Shown: positions 1 through 7,948, numbered from the stretch's first letter. The stretch is DNA of 20,640 bases from GCA-2717185 sp964386465 (GCA_964386465.1 CAYLTU010000084.1:1-20640); one strand, 5' to 3'. Translations and numbers: made by a program. The notes: generated from the sequence alone by a model not told the origin.

Positions 1-2
1 AC

Positions 3-563
3 GGTATCGATGCGCTGTGTCTCGGCGAAATGGGTATCGGCAATACCACCAGCGCCGCCGCCCTGTGTTGCGGTCTGTTCGGCGGCGCGGCGGCGGACTG
101 GGTTGGCGCCGGAACCGGTGTCGAGGGCGATGCGCTGCAACGCAAGGTCGATACGGTCGCGCAGGCGATAGCGTTGCACGGGGCATCGTTGAGCGACCCC
201 TTCGATGTCCTGCGATGTTTGGGCGGTCAGGAATTGTCCGCGGTCGCGGGCGCGGTCCTGGCGGCCCGGATTGCGCGTATCCCGGTAATCCTCGATGGCT
301 ATGCCTGCACCACGGCCGCCGCCGTCCTGCACCGCGTTGATTCCAGCGCCCTGGACCACTGTATTGTCGGACATCTTTCCGAAGAGCCGGGCCATCGCCG
401 GCTGACCGACGCGCTCGGCAAAAAGCCGCTTCTCGATCTCGGCATGCGGTTGGGCGAAGGCAGCGGCGCCGCGGTCGCGCTCGGCGTGTTGCGCGCCGCG
501 ATATCATGCCACACTGGCATGGCGACCTTCGATCAGGCCCGGGTGGACGGCCCGAGCGACTAA
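3..563 (+). CDS. cobT: Nicotinate-nucleotide--dimethylbenzimidazole phosphoribosyltransferase, C-terminal part (5' end outside window)
   Basis: CobT transfers phosphoribose from nicotinate mononucleotide to dimethylbenzimidazole, giving alpha-ribazole phosphate for the lower ligand of cobalamin. It is cytosolic. About 186 residues are visible against roughly 350 in the family, so the first half lies upstream of the window. The open frame enters at base 3 with the family signature GEMGIGNTTSAAA, followed by the conserved WVGAGTGV segment. Near the end, MRLGEGSGAAVAL contains the glutamate known as the catalytic base in Salmonella CobT. The reading frame ends with TAA at 561-563, which is also the flank of the structured repeat that follows. 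The C-terminus is of normal length for the family, so the gene does not appear truncated at its 3' end. No other cobalamin gene is visible downstream. Confidence 0.95.
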   Translation, partial: GIDALCLGEMGIGNTTSAAALCCGLFGGAAADWVGAGTGVEGDALQRKVDTVAQAIALHGASLSDPFDVLRCLGGQELSAVAGAVLAARIARIPVILDGYACTTAAAVLHRVDSSALDHCIVGHLSEEPGHRRLTDALGKKPLLDLGMRLGEGSGAAVALGVLRAAISCHTGMATFDQARVDGPSD

Positions 564-824
564 TACCAAGGAGCGCTGATAGTGACGCATAGAGACGGCT
601 TACCGAGGTTTTCGGCAAGAAGCGTGCGGTGCGGCGATGCGGGGCATCGCAAGCCGTGCGCGCCGCTGTCCGAAAGCCTCGGTAAGCCGCCCTTCGGGTC
701 ACGTAGGCGGCCCGTCGGAGGGCGTCGAAACGGCTTGCAATGCACCGCATCGCCGGCGCCGTCTCTCCTGCCCGACGGGCCGCCTACGTGATCTCTATGG
801 GTCACTATCAGCGCTCTTTGGTAT
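563..824. repeat. 262-bp structured inverted-repeat element (MITE-like) with nested stems
   Basis: The ends are 33-bp inverted repeats (563-595 and 792-824, 2 mismatches). Inside lie two further stems: 596-615 with 670-689 (20 bp, 1 mismatch) and 699-718 with 772-791 (20 bp, perfect). The loops of those two stems are themselves complementary over 26 bp (632-657 with 730-755, 2 mismatches). Taking the ends as TACCAA at 564 and TTGGTA at 823, both sides are flanked by TAA (561-563 and 824-826), which could be a 3-bp target duplication. There is no convincing coding frame inside. The structure fits a non-autonomous miniature transposon or an intergenic mosaic repeat. A structured RNA is also possible, since it lies directly downstream of cobT. 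Confidence 0.85.
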
Positions 825-850
825 AACGCCAGCCGAGCGAGGCGTTTGCG

Positions 851-2164
851 ATGAGTGAAAAACAAGCGATTCCGAGCCCGGCGGCCTCTTTGCGGCATAT
901 CGAGGTGCGCCTCGGCCTGCGGACCCTGATACTGATCCGTTGGATTGCCGTCGCCGGGCAAACGGTAACGATTTTAGTCGTCCATTTCGGCTTCGAGTTC
1001 GTCCTGCCCGTGATCGCCTGCCTGTTTGTCGTCGCGTTGACCGCTTTGTCGAACCTGATGTTGTCAATTCGGATGCCGGTGCGCGCCCGGCTCGGCAATC
1101 TCGGCGCCACGCTGCTGCTCGGTTTCGACATGATGCAGCTCGGCATGCTGCTCTATTTGACCGGCGGGCTGGAGAATCCGTTCGCGATTCTTATCCTCGC
1201 GCCGGTGACGGTTGCGGCGACGATCCTCTCGCGCGGCCCGACATTGGCATTGACCGTTCTTGCGATGGTGCTCGTCACCCTGCTGGCGTTTTTCCGGGCG
1301 CCGCTTCCCTGGACCGGTGAGACAATATCCTTGCCCTTCCCTTACGCGCTCGGGGTCTGGACGGCGCTCTGTGTCGCTTCGGCTTTCATCGCCGGTTATA
1401 TCTGGTCGGTTGCCGATGAGGCGCGGCGCATGACCGACGCGCTCGCGGCGACGGAAGCGTCGCTCAATCGCGCGCGGAACCTCTCCGCGCTCGGCGGTCT
1501 GGCGGCGGCCGCCGCGCACGACCTCGGTTCGCCGTTGGCGACGATCGCCGTTGTCGCGAAGGAGTTGTCGCGGGAAGTACCGGAGGACAGCCCGTTTTCC
1601 GAGGATGTCGCGCTGCTGATCAGCCAGTCGGACCGGTGCCGAAATATTCTTGCCGGGCTTTCGCAGCGTCCCGATATGGCTGGCCATCGGCCGATTGAGA
1701 GGCTGAAATTCTCGGCCCTCGTGGCGCAGGCCTGCGAACCCTATCGCGATATCGGCGCTGCGGTCGACATCGTGATCGACTCGGATTCGGACAACGGCGA
1801 GCCGGAAGTGCCCGAAACGCAGGAGTTCGTTCAAGGCGTCGGCAATTTAGTCCAGAACGCCGTCCAGTTCGCCCGCGAGCGGGTCGAACTTGTACTCTAT
1901 TGGGATACCGGTATCGTACGTCTCACCGTACGGGATGATGGGAAAGGCTTTTCGGGTCCCGTGCTGGCTTCGATCGGCGAGCCCTATATTTCGACCCGGG
2001 GCGGCGAACAGGGCCACATGGGGCTGGGTGTTTTTATTGCGCAAACCTTGTTGGAGGCCGGCGGTGCGGAGCTGGCATTTGCGAACCGCGGCGGCGCCGA
2101 GGTTGTCATTCGCTGGCGGCGCGATATGTTTGAACGCAGCGTCGAAACGCCGCAGGCCATTTAG
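851..2164 (+). CDS. regB: Redox-responsive sensor histidine kinase, RegB/PrrB/ActS family
   Basis: A 437-residue inner-membrane kinase that senses respiratory redox state and phosphorylates RegA. About six hydrophobic segments fill residues 25-185. GGLENPF at 105-111 matches the heptapeptide linked to quinone sensing in RegB. The H-box LGGLAAAAAHDLGSPLATI carries the phospho-accepting His223. Cys263 in DRCRNIL corresponds to the redox-active cysteine of RegB. The ATP-binding domain is complete: N-box near 331-336, DDGKGF at 362-367, and a glycine-rich G2 motif at 388-393. The ATG at 851 follows a GAGG-type ribosome site by about 8 bases. The partner regA starts 53 bases after the stop, so the pair is probably one operon. 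All key residues are present. Family assignment is very secure. Confidence 0.96.
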   Translation: MSEKQAIPSPAASLRHIEVRLGLRTLILIRWIAVAGQTVTILVVHFGFEFVLPVIACLFVVALTALSNLMLSIRMPVRARLGNLGATLLLGFDMMQLGMLLYLTGGLENPFAILILAPVTVAATILSRGPTLALTVLAMVLVTLLAFFRAPLPWTGETISLPFPYALGVWTALCVASAFIAGYIWSVADEARRMTDALAATEASLNRARNLSALGGLAAAAAHDLGSPLATIAVVAKELSREVPEDSPFSEDVALLISQSDRCRNILAGLSQRPDMAGHRPIERLKFSALVAQACEPYRDIGAAVDIVIDSDSDNGEPEVPETQEFVQGVGNLVQNAVQFARERVELVLYWDTGIVRLTVRDDGKGFSGPVLASIGEPYISTRGGEQGHMGLGVFIAQTLLEAGGAELAFANRGGAEVVIRWRRDMFERSVETPQAI

Positions 2165-2171
2165 AAGCGAT

Positions 2172-2192
2172 CAGCCGGCGAGTTCCCGGCTG
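2172..2192 (+). other. Small hairpin between regB and regA
   Basis: CAGCCGG at 2172-2178 pairs with CCGGCTG at 2186-2192 around a 7-base loop. No run of T follows, so it is not a typical intrinsic terminator. It could modulate read-through or mRNA stability between the two genes. A role is inference only. Confidence 0.4.
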
Positions 2193-2217
2193 GGATCACG
2201 GTTAAGGGGCAGGGGTA

Positions 2218-2766
2218 ATGATAGAGCACGCGGAGACAGCAAACCGATCATTGTTGATCGTCGACGATGATGCGCCGTTGCGCAATCGGTTGGCGCGCGC
2301 GATGGAGCAACGCGGATTTTCCGTCGTCACGGCGGCAAGCGTCGCCGAAGGTCTCGAAGCGTTGGGCGCCGCGCCGCCGGCCTATGCGGTCGTCGATCTC
2401 CGTCTCGAGGACGGCAACGGTCTCGAGGTGGTCGAAGCCCTGCGCGCCACGCGCGAGGATGTTCGAATAGTCATGCTGACCGGTTATGGAAACATCGCAA
2501 CCGCTGTCGTTGCGATCAAGGCGGGCGCCGTCGATTTCCTGGCCAAGCCCGTCGACGCGGATCAATTGACGGCGGCACTTCTTGAGACCGAGCGACCGTT
2601 GCCGCCGCCGCCGGACGATCCGATGTCCGCCGACCGCGTGCGGTGGGAGCATATTCAACGGGTTTTCGAACAGTGCAATCGCAATGTCTCGGAAACGGCG
2701 CGGCGTCTCAAGATGCACCGGCGGACGCTACAGCGCATTCTGAACAAGCATGCGCCGCGGAGCTGA
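2218..2766 (+). CDS. regA: Response regulator, RegA/PrrA/ActR family
   Basis: A 182-residue cytosolic transcription factor and partner of the upstream RegB. In photosynthetic and rhizobial relatives this family controls respiration, carbon and nitrogen fixation and photosynthesis genes. The receiver domain (about 10-125) has the acidic pocket DDD at 16-18, phospho-acceptor Asp60 in VVDLRL, Thr88 and Lys110. A proline-rich linker at about 128-133 is characteristic of the family. The C-terminal Fis-type helix-turn-helix, NVSETARRLKMHRRTLQRIL, is nearly identical to the highly conserved RegA DNA-binding helix. The ATG at 2218 follows a strong AGGGG ribosome site. The gene is full length and intact, and converges with the next gene, whose stop is 18 bases away. 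Confidence 0.97.
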   Translation: MIEHAETANRSLLIVDDDAPLRNRLARAMEQRGFSVVTAASVAEGLEALGAAPPAYAVVDLRLEDGNGLEVVEALRATREDVRIVMLTGYGNIATAVVAIKAGAVDFLAKPVDADQLTAALLETERPLPPPPDDPMSADRVRWEHIQRVFEQCNRNVSETARRLKMHRRTLQRILNKHAPRS

Positions 2767-2784
2767 CGCCAAATTGTTAGAAAA

Positions 2785-4071
2785 CTAACGCGTCGTGGCG
2801 CGCCGCCGCGGCGGCATTTTCGGAGCCGGGATGTAGTTCCGCTGCCCTTGCAATTGCGAATCGACGAAGCGGCCTTGGAACAGGGTGATCCCTAGATTCT
2901 GCCCCACCCGAATCGCCGCCGGCGTATCGCAGCGCGACAGGATGACCCGGGATTTGCCCGTCTCGGCGATATGGTCGATCAATGCCTGTTGGCGGGCTTG
3001 CCTTGCATCGTTCGAGAGATCCGTTGTCCAGACCAGCTTGACGAAGTCGACTCCCAGCTTCTTCCGGTCGATGAACTCGAAGAAATTGATGCCAACACCA
3101 TCGAGGCAAAGCCGATACCCCTTCTCGCGGGCGAAGTCGCGCGCGAACATGAACGCGTTGAAGTCGGCGAATACATCGACCGGCTGCAGTTCGATAACGA
3201 TTGTTCCGCGGCTGCCTGTTCGCAACGATTTGTCGAATTCGATAAAATCCGGATGCACCAGCGTGTCGACGTTCAAGTTCAAACTTAACGAAGAGAACAG
3301 GTCGCTGTCGTCGGCCCGGCTGAGCAATTTCAAGACCCGGCGGTCGAGCGTCTGTGTCAGATGCTGAAACAGCCAGCGGTTGGCGACGAGGTTGACGTCC
3401 GGCAGGACCGTCGTGGCCAGATCGGCGATCGAGATGAAGAGTTCCTTGAAAATCGATTGCGGCGGGTTCTCGCCGACAACCGCGCAGATATGCTGCCGGC
3501 GCAGTACGCTCGACAGATCGGCGCGTTCGAGAAAGTTCTCGAGCCGGCCCAACTGTTCGGGAGTCAGCGGTGTCCGTTCGTCGGGCGCAGTTTCCACTTC
3601 GCCCGTGGCTTCGGCGGCGGCGGCAAGACGCCGCTCGCGGCGCTGCTCTTCTTCGTAAAGCTGCTCGACCGTCTCGAGGAACGAGTTGTAGTTGGACTGG
3701 ACGTTGTACCAGGTGCAGAATCGGGCGATGTCCTCTTCATCGTTGCCTTGCCCCAAGGGGTCTTCGCTGAAGAGGTAACGCATCCGCATCACGGCATCGT
3801 CGATATCGGAAATTTTCGCGTCCTTGAACAGGAACATCAGATCGCAGTTGCTCAGTACGAAAACCTGTCCGTCGTATTGGCTGACGATCTCCTGGAAGGT
3901 ATTGACGGCGACCCGGATGTGCTGTTCGCGGCGATTCTGCGGCTTCAGGCGCGAAAGATGTATATGAACGGCGCGGCGGCCTTCGCGATGGCGGTCGAGG
4001 CGCTGAGCGTAATCGACCAGCAGGTACGCTTGACTGGCAATATTTTCGTCGCGCTGCATGTAAAACGACAA
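2785..4071 (-). CDS. Soluble protein with degenerate GGDEF-like and degenerate EAL domains
   Basis: A 428-residue protein without signal peptide or membrane segment. The C-terminal half (about 195-405) follows the order of EAL phosphodiesterase motifs, but most catalytic positions are changed. KELF at 209-212 sits where EAL should be. Asn267 in LNLNV and Glu294 remain. LDGVGIN replaces DDFGTG, Lys345 is kept, the later glutamate loop reads SRCDT, and FQGRF is retained near 398. c-di-GMP hydrolysis is therefore unlikely; binding is possible. The N-terminal part (about 33-105) may be a vestigial nucleotidyl-cyclase fold, with LSNCDLMF where GGDEF would be. Residues 135-170 are charged and low complexity, probably a linker. 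The start is TTG at 4071 or ATG at 4059; neither has a clear ribosome site. It lies downstream of the LapG-like gene on the same strand, 141 bases away. Confidence 0.8.
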   Translation of the reverse strand: MSFYMQRDENIASQAYLLVDYAQRLDRHREGRRAVHIHLSRLKPQNRREQHIRVAVNTFQEIVSQYDGQVFVLSNCDLMFLFKDAKISDIDDAVMRMRYLFSEDPLGQGNDEEDIARFCTWYNVQSNYNSFLETVEQLYEEEQRRERRLAAAAEATGEVETAPDERTPLTPEQLGRLENFLERADLSSVLRRQHICAVVGENPPQSIFKELFISIADLATTVLPDVNLVANRWLFQHLTQTLDRRVLKLLSRADDSDLFSSLSLNLNVDTLVHPDFIEFDKSLRTGSRGTIVIELQPVDVFADFNAFMFARDFAREKGYRLCLDGVGINFFEFIDRKKLGVDFVKLVWTTDLSNDARQARQQALIDHIAETGKSRVILSRCDTPAAIRVGQNLGITLFQGRFVDSQLQGQRNYIPAPKMPPRRRATTR

Positions 4072-4117
4072 CTTGCGTCAGTTTAAAACTACACTAAACA
4101 ACCATTTATACGGCGAA

Positions 4118-4146
4118 ATTGCAAATGAACTATTAATATGCGTCAA
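4118..4146 (-). promoter_or_regulatory. Candidate sigma-70-type promoter for the degenerate EAL gene
   Basis: On the minus strand TTGACG (4146-4141) is followed after 17 bases by TGCAAT (4123-4118). The -35 is good and the -10 is weak (4 of 6). It lies in the AT-rich gap 4072-4212, about 50-60 bases before the gene's start, so the EAL-like gene may have its own promoter. Confidence 0.3.
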
Positions 4147-4212
4147 GTAAATTGCAAATCTTCGCTCTAGCCTTTCTTGGGTTAATTCTAGATAGCTACC
4201 CAAATCCGCACT

Positions 4213-4890
4213 TCAGCTCCGATGCAGCCACCAGTTTTTCTCATTGATCGAGTATATCGGCTGGTAATGTCGGATGCGGTCGGCCTGGATCACCTGGGAA
4301 ATCTGGTTGTCCAGGATCAGCGGCTTACCTTTGTGGTAAACAACCAGTACGGCGTGCGCGACCTTGAGATTGAGGTCACGCAGCACGACGATCCGCATGT
4401 CCTTCACGGGCACGCCGAGCTTGCGCAGGGAAATGTATTTCGAAATTGCGTAGTCTTCGCAGTCGCCGTTTTTGTTGAAGAACTGGATCGGTGTCGCCCA
4501 ATAATCCTTCTTCCCGTAGTTAACGGGGTCGACGATGTATCGCAGGCTGTTGAAATAGGTGTTCACCTTATTGATCTGATCGCGCAACGGCAGCGACCCG
4601 ACCTTTTTCAGGAAGGTGAGCCATTTCTTGTTGGGACAGCGATTGACTTTCGACACCCGACAATTTCGGCGCTGTTTACCGGCACTTTCCTCGTAGCGCT
4701 TTATGACATCGGTCCATTTTCGGAATTTGGTTAATTTCGACGATTTGAACTCGCGGCTGCCGAATAGCTTCGGATAGGCGCCGGAAACCTGCGTCGCGGC
4801 GCTCGCCGGCCAGACAAACGATATAACCAAAGCCAGGATCGCGGCGGCGAAAGCGGCCCTCGCACATTTGATAGTGTTGAAAATCGTCAT
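4213..4890 (-). CDS. Periplasmic transglutaminase-like cysteine protease (LapG/BTLCP type, Peptidase C93)
   Basis: A 225-residue secreted protease. Residues 1-31 form a signal peptide: a short basic start, a hydrophobic core AAAILALVISFVW, and a PASAA cleavage region. The mature part has the papain-like triad of the bacterial transglutaminase-like cysteine proteinases: Cys144 in NGDCEDYA, His179 in KVAHAVL and Asp194 in LILDNQ. LapG of Pseudomonas belongs to this family; it cuts the N-terminus of the giant adhesin LapA and is held off by the c-di-GMP receptor LapD. No LapA-like adhesin or membrane LapD is seen here. Its neighbours are a degenerate EAL protein downstream and a degenerate HD-GYP sensor upstream in divergent orientation, which supports an adhesion-related role by inference. 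Size matches the family. Confidence 0.88.
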   Translation of the reverse strand: MTIFNTIKCARAAFAAAILALVISFVWPASAATQVSGAYPKLFGSREFKSSKLTKFRKWTDVIKRYEESAGKQRRNCRVSKVNRCPNKKWLTFLKKVGSLPLRDQINKVNTYFNSLRYIVDPVNYGKKDYWATPIQFFNKNGDCEDYAISKYISLRKLGVPVKDMRIVVLRDLNLKVAHAVLVVYHKGKPLILDNQISQVIQADRIRHYQPIYSINEKNWWLHRS

Positions 4891-4992
4891 GTGAAAGACT
4901 TTACCCGCAGAATGGCAATTTTAAAAATTTACAGTATAAACTCAAAGAATCCGTTAATTGTTTGATCCCGCGATTGAAGAAGGGCCACGGCT

Positions 4993-7122
4993 TTGAGCGA
5001 TACGAGCACCGGGAAGGATAATGCCCAACGTCGGACAATGTTCCGCATGGTCGCCACCGGTGTGGTCATCGCAATTGCCGCTGCCGCCGGCATTTTCGCC
5101 GCCTATCAGTTCACGGAAAACGAACGCGCGCGGGAGCTCAAGCGCTGGCAACTACGTCTCGGCATCATCGCGGATAGCCGGCTGGCCGATATCGAAGAAT
5201 GGATGGGGGTGCAGTTCAAGGAACTGACCGATATCGCGGAGAATGAATCGGTTCAGCTTTATGTCACAATTCTCGATGAAACGGGAAACGCGGGCGAACA
5301 GGCGGAAGCAACCTATCTGCGGAATCTCGTGACCGTGGCCGGCGAGCGCGCCGGTTTCAAGCCGGAAGTCGCCGCGGCGGCGGTTCGCGCCAATGTCGAT
5401 CAGTCCGGCACGGCCGGAATCGCCATCTTGGACAAAGCCGGCGTTGCGATCGCGGGCAGCCCGGGAATGCCGGCGATCGGCGGTAAGTTGGCCGCTTTCG
5501 TGCAAGGGGCGAGGAAGGGCGAACGCGCGGTCTCCGACATCTTCGCGACACCGTCCGGCGTGCCTGTGATCGCGTTCCTCGTCCCGGTCTTCGGCGTCCA
5601 GGAAGATCATACGGCGGACGCGCAGATCGGCACGGTCCTAGGTGTCAAGGAAGTCACGCGGGAACTATACCCGCTGCTCAAACAGCCCGGCAGCATCGAC
5701 GAAACCGCCGAGGCGGTGCTCGTCAAGCATAGCGGCGCGTCGATCGTCTATCTTTCGCCGCTGGCCGACGGTACGGCGCCCCTGGCGTTGCGCCTGGCCG
5801 CCGACACGCCGCTGCTGGCCGCGCATTTTGCCCTGCGAACGCCGGGCGGCTTCGCGCGCCGGAAGGACTATCGCGATACCGAGGTGCTTGTTACCGCGCG
5901 CGCGATACCCGAAGTCTCCTGGGCTCTCTTGTACAAAGTCGACGTCAGCGAAGCGCTGGCGGAGTCGGAATCCCGGCTCAGACAATTGCTGATCGCGTTC
6001 ATGCTGATCATCGGGCTGGTGCTCATCGGCATGGCTGCGCTGTGGTACTACGGCACATCGCGGCGCGCGACCGAAGCGGCTCATCGTTTCGAACGCCTGG
6101 CCAAACAGTTCGAGAACCAGCGTAATTTCATGCATCTGGTGACCGACAGCCAGCCTAACTCGATCGTGATCTACGATGCCCAGGGCTGCTATCGCTGGTT
6201 CAACAAGGTCGCCGTGGACTTGAGCGGGCTCGACCGGGAATCGCTGTATGGCAAGCCGGTCGCCAGCGTGATCGGGCCGGTCGAGGGGAAACGGATCGTC
6301 AATTGGATAGAGGAATGCCTCGAGAAATCCGAACCGGTCAGTCACACCCATTCGATTACCCACGAAGTCGCCGGTCCGCAGGGGGAGGTCGGCGAGCGGG
6401 TCTATAGTTCCGATCTGATCCCTCTGCAGGAAACCGAGGATAGTGCCGCCGGCGTGCTCGTCGTCTCTCAGGATATAACCGATTCCGTACGGGAACGGAC
6501 GCGGCGCGAACGGATCATGCGCCAGCTTGTCAGCACGCTGGTCAGTGTCGTCGATCGGCGCGATCCCTTCTCGGCCAATCATTCGGTCCGGGTCGGGGCG
6601 GTATCGCGCGCAATCGCCGGCGAAATGGAGCTTGAGCCCGAGCTTGGCGAAGCGGCGGAGATCGCCGGCAACCTGATGAATCTCGGGAAAATTTCCATTC
6701 CCGAAGAAGTGTTGACCAAAGCCGACGCGTTGAGCGAAGCGGAAATCCAACTGATCCGGGAAAGCATTCTCACCAGTGCGGATTTGATCTCGGACATCGA
6801 ATTCGACGGACCAATCGCCGATACGATCAGGCAACTGCAAGAGAACTTTGACGGCAGCGGCATGCCGGGCGGGCTGGTTGGCGACGAGATCCTGTTGACC
6901 GCGCGCGTCGTCTCAGTCGCGAATGCTTTCGTGGCGATGGTGAGCGCGCGCGCTTATCGCCCGGGTATGCAGTTTGATAGGGCGATCGGGATCCTGTTGG
7001 AGGAAACCGGCAAGGCGTTCGACCGTCGTGCGGTGTCCGCGCTGGTCAACTATCTCGAGAATCGGGGAGGACGCGACGAATGGCAGTCCTTCGGAGCGCC
7101 GATCCCCGGTCCCGAAGACTGA
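4993..7122 (+). CDS. Membrane sensor with periplasmic domain, PAS and a catalytically degenerate HD-GYP domain
   Basis: A 709-residue protein. A membrane segment at about 17-38 and another at 331-352 enclose a roughly 290-residue extracytoplasmic sensor region. A PAS domain follows (about 376-495), then a short linker and an HD-GYP-like output (about 510-690). The HD-GYP scaffold is recognisable: HSVRV at 530-534, LMNLGKISIP where LHDIGKI is expected, ENFDGSGMPGGL where HHExxDGSGYPxGL is expected, and ARVVSVANAF where ARIxxVADxxDA is expected. The HD pair is Met562-Asn563, the HH pair is Leu615-Gln616, the aspartate before the GYP-like helix is Asn644, and GYP reads GMP. Metal-dependent phosphodiesterase activity is thus very unlikely. 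The start chosen is TTG at 4993, behind GAAGGG; ATG at 5038 is an alternative. It is divergent from the LapG-like gene. Confidence 0.85.
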   Translation: MSDTSTGKDNAQRRTMFRMVATGVVIAIAAAAGIFAAYQFTENERARELKRWQLRLGIIADSRLADIEEWMGVQFKELTDIAENESVQLYVTILDETGNAGEQAEATYLRNLVTVAGERAGFKPEVAAAAVRANVDQSGTAGIAILDKAGVAIAGSPGMPAIGGKLAAFVQGARKGERAVSDIFATPSGVPVIAFLVPVFGVQEDHTADAQIGTVLGVKEVTRELYPLLKQPGSIDETAEAVLVKHSGASIVYLSPLADGTAPLALRLAADTPLLAAHFALRTPGGFARRKDYRDTEVLVTARAIPEVSWALLYKVDVSEALAESESRLRQLLIAFMLIIGLVLIGMAALWYYGTSRRATEAAHRFERLAKQFENQRNFMHLVTDSQPNSIVIYDAQGCYRWFNKVAVDLSGLDRESLYGKPVASVIGPVEGKRIVNWIEECLEKSEPVSHTHSITHEVAGPQGEVGERVYSSDLIPLQETEDSAAGVLVVSQDITDSVRERTRRERIMRQLVSTLVSVVDRRDPFSANHSVRVGAVSRAIAGEMELEPELGEAAEIAGNLMNLGKISIPEEVLTKADALSEAEIQLIRESILTSADLISDIEFDGPIADTIRQLQENFDGSGMPGGLVGDEILLTARVVSVANAFVAMVSARAYRPGMQFDRAIGILLEETGKAFDRRAVSALVNYLENRGGRDEWQSFGAPIPGPED

Positions 7123-7132
7123 TCGATCGCAG

Positions 7133-7879
7133 ATGCTCGGTTGGTTCAAATCGTCTTTCGAAAGTAAGCCGCCTCCCGGTACGCGGGTCTATGCCATTGG
7201 CGATATCCATGGCCAGAACGCGCGACTTGACGCCATGCATCGGCGCATCCTGCAGGACGCGAATGGCGCCCCGGAGTCGCGCCGCGTGGTCGTTTATATC
7301 GGCGATTTTGTCGACCGGGGTCCGGATTCCGTGGCGGTCCTCGATATGTTGATCGACGATCCGTTACCGGGCTTCGAACGCGTTTATTTAAGGGGTAATC
7401 ATGAAGATCACATGCTCCGCTTCCTGGATGGCGATATCGAAGCGGGTGCGGGCTGGTACAATTTCGGTGGTGGCGCGACGCTGACCAGCTATGGGATCGA
7501 TGTCGAAAACAAGTGGCCTGATTTCACGGTTCTCGTCGAGTGGCAGGTCAGCCTTTCGAGCGCCGTTCCAGCCAAACACCGAAACTTTCTCGACGCGTTG
7601 GAATTGTCCCATATCGAGGGCGATTACGCGTTCGTACACGCCGGCGTCCGTCCGGGAATGCCGCTCGCGGCGCAAGATGCCGAAGACCTGATGTGGATTC
7701 GCGATGAATTTTTTAACTCTCGCGTCGATCATGGCCATGTCATCGTGCATGGGCATAGCGTAACGCCGAAAGCGGTAAGCAAGGCGAACCGGATCGGAAT
7801 CGACACCGGCGCAGGTTATGGTCGCGAACTGACCGCGGTCGTGCTATGCGGGGCAGAACGCCGATTCCTGCAGGTCTGA
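7133..7879 (+). CDS. PPP-family metallophosphatase (serine/threonine protein phosphatase type)
   Basis: A 248-residue cytosolic phosphatase with all signatures of the calcineurin-like PPP family: GDIHG near the start, GDFVDRGPDS, GNHED, a later HAGVRPG and VHGHSVT. These supply the two-metal site and the catalytic histidine. Substrates could be phosphoproteins or small molecules such as diadenosine polyphosphates; the sequence does not decide. The ATG at 7133 lies 10 bases after the stop of the HD-GYP-like gene, so both are probably co-transcribed. Longer upstream frames run inside that gene and are not used. hldE follows 69 bases after its stop. Confidence 0.92.
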   Translation: MLGWFKSSFESKPPPGTRVYAIGDIHGQNARLDAMHRRILQDANGAPESRRVVVYIGDFVDRGPDSVAVLDMLIDDPLPGFERVYLRGNHEDHMLRFLDGDIEAGAGWYNFGGGATLTSYGIDVENKWPDFTVLVEWQVSLSSAVPAKHRNFLDALELSHIEGDYAFVHAGVRPGMPLAAQDAEDLMWIRDEFFNSRVDHGHVIVHGHSVTPKAVSKANRIGIDTGAGYGRELTAVVLCGAERRFLQV

Positions 7880-7948
7880 TTCCATGTGGCGCCGAAAAAC
7901 GCCCGTTTTCTACAAACCGGCAACATACCGCGTCTTGGCGGTTTGCCC

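Noticed and set aside
563..824. Cobalamin riboswitch next to cobT
   Set aside because: It lies at the 3' end of cobT, and I see no clear B12-box; terminal inverted repeats and TAA flanks fit a mobile repeat better.
2785..4071. LapD
   Set aside because: There is no HAMP, membrane segment or periplasmic domain, although the EAL half is degenerate as in LapD.
3361..4086. 241-codon plus-strand frame opposite the degenerate EAL gene
   Set aside because: Shadow frame; EAL-like motifs are on the minus strand.
5665..6840. 391-codon open frame on the minus strand
   Set aside because: It is antisense to the HD-GYP-like gene, has arginine/aspartate-biased composition typical of a GC-rich shadow frame, and shows no domain.
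4993..7122. Active HD-GYP phosphodiesterase
   Set aside because: The HD pair, the HH pair and other metal ligands are replaced, so catalytic annotation would mislead.
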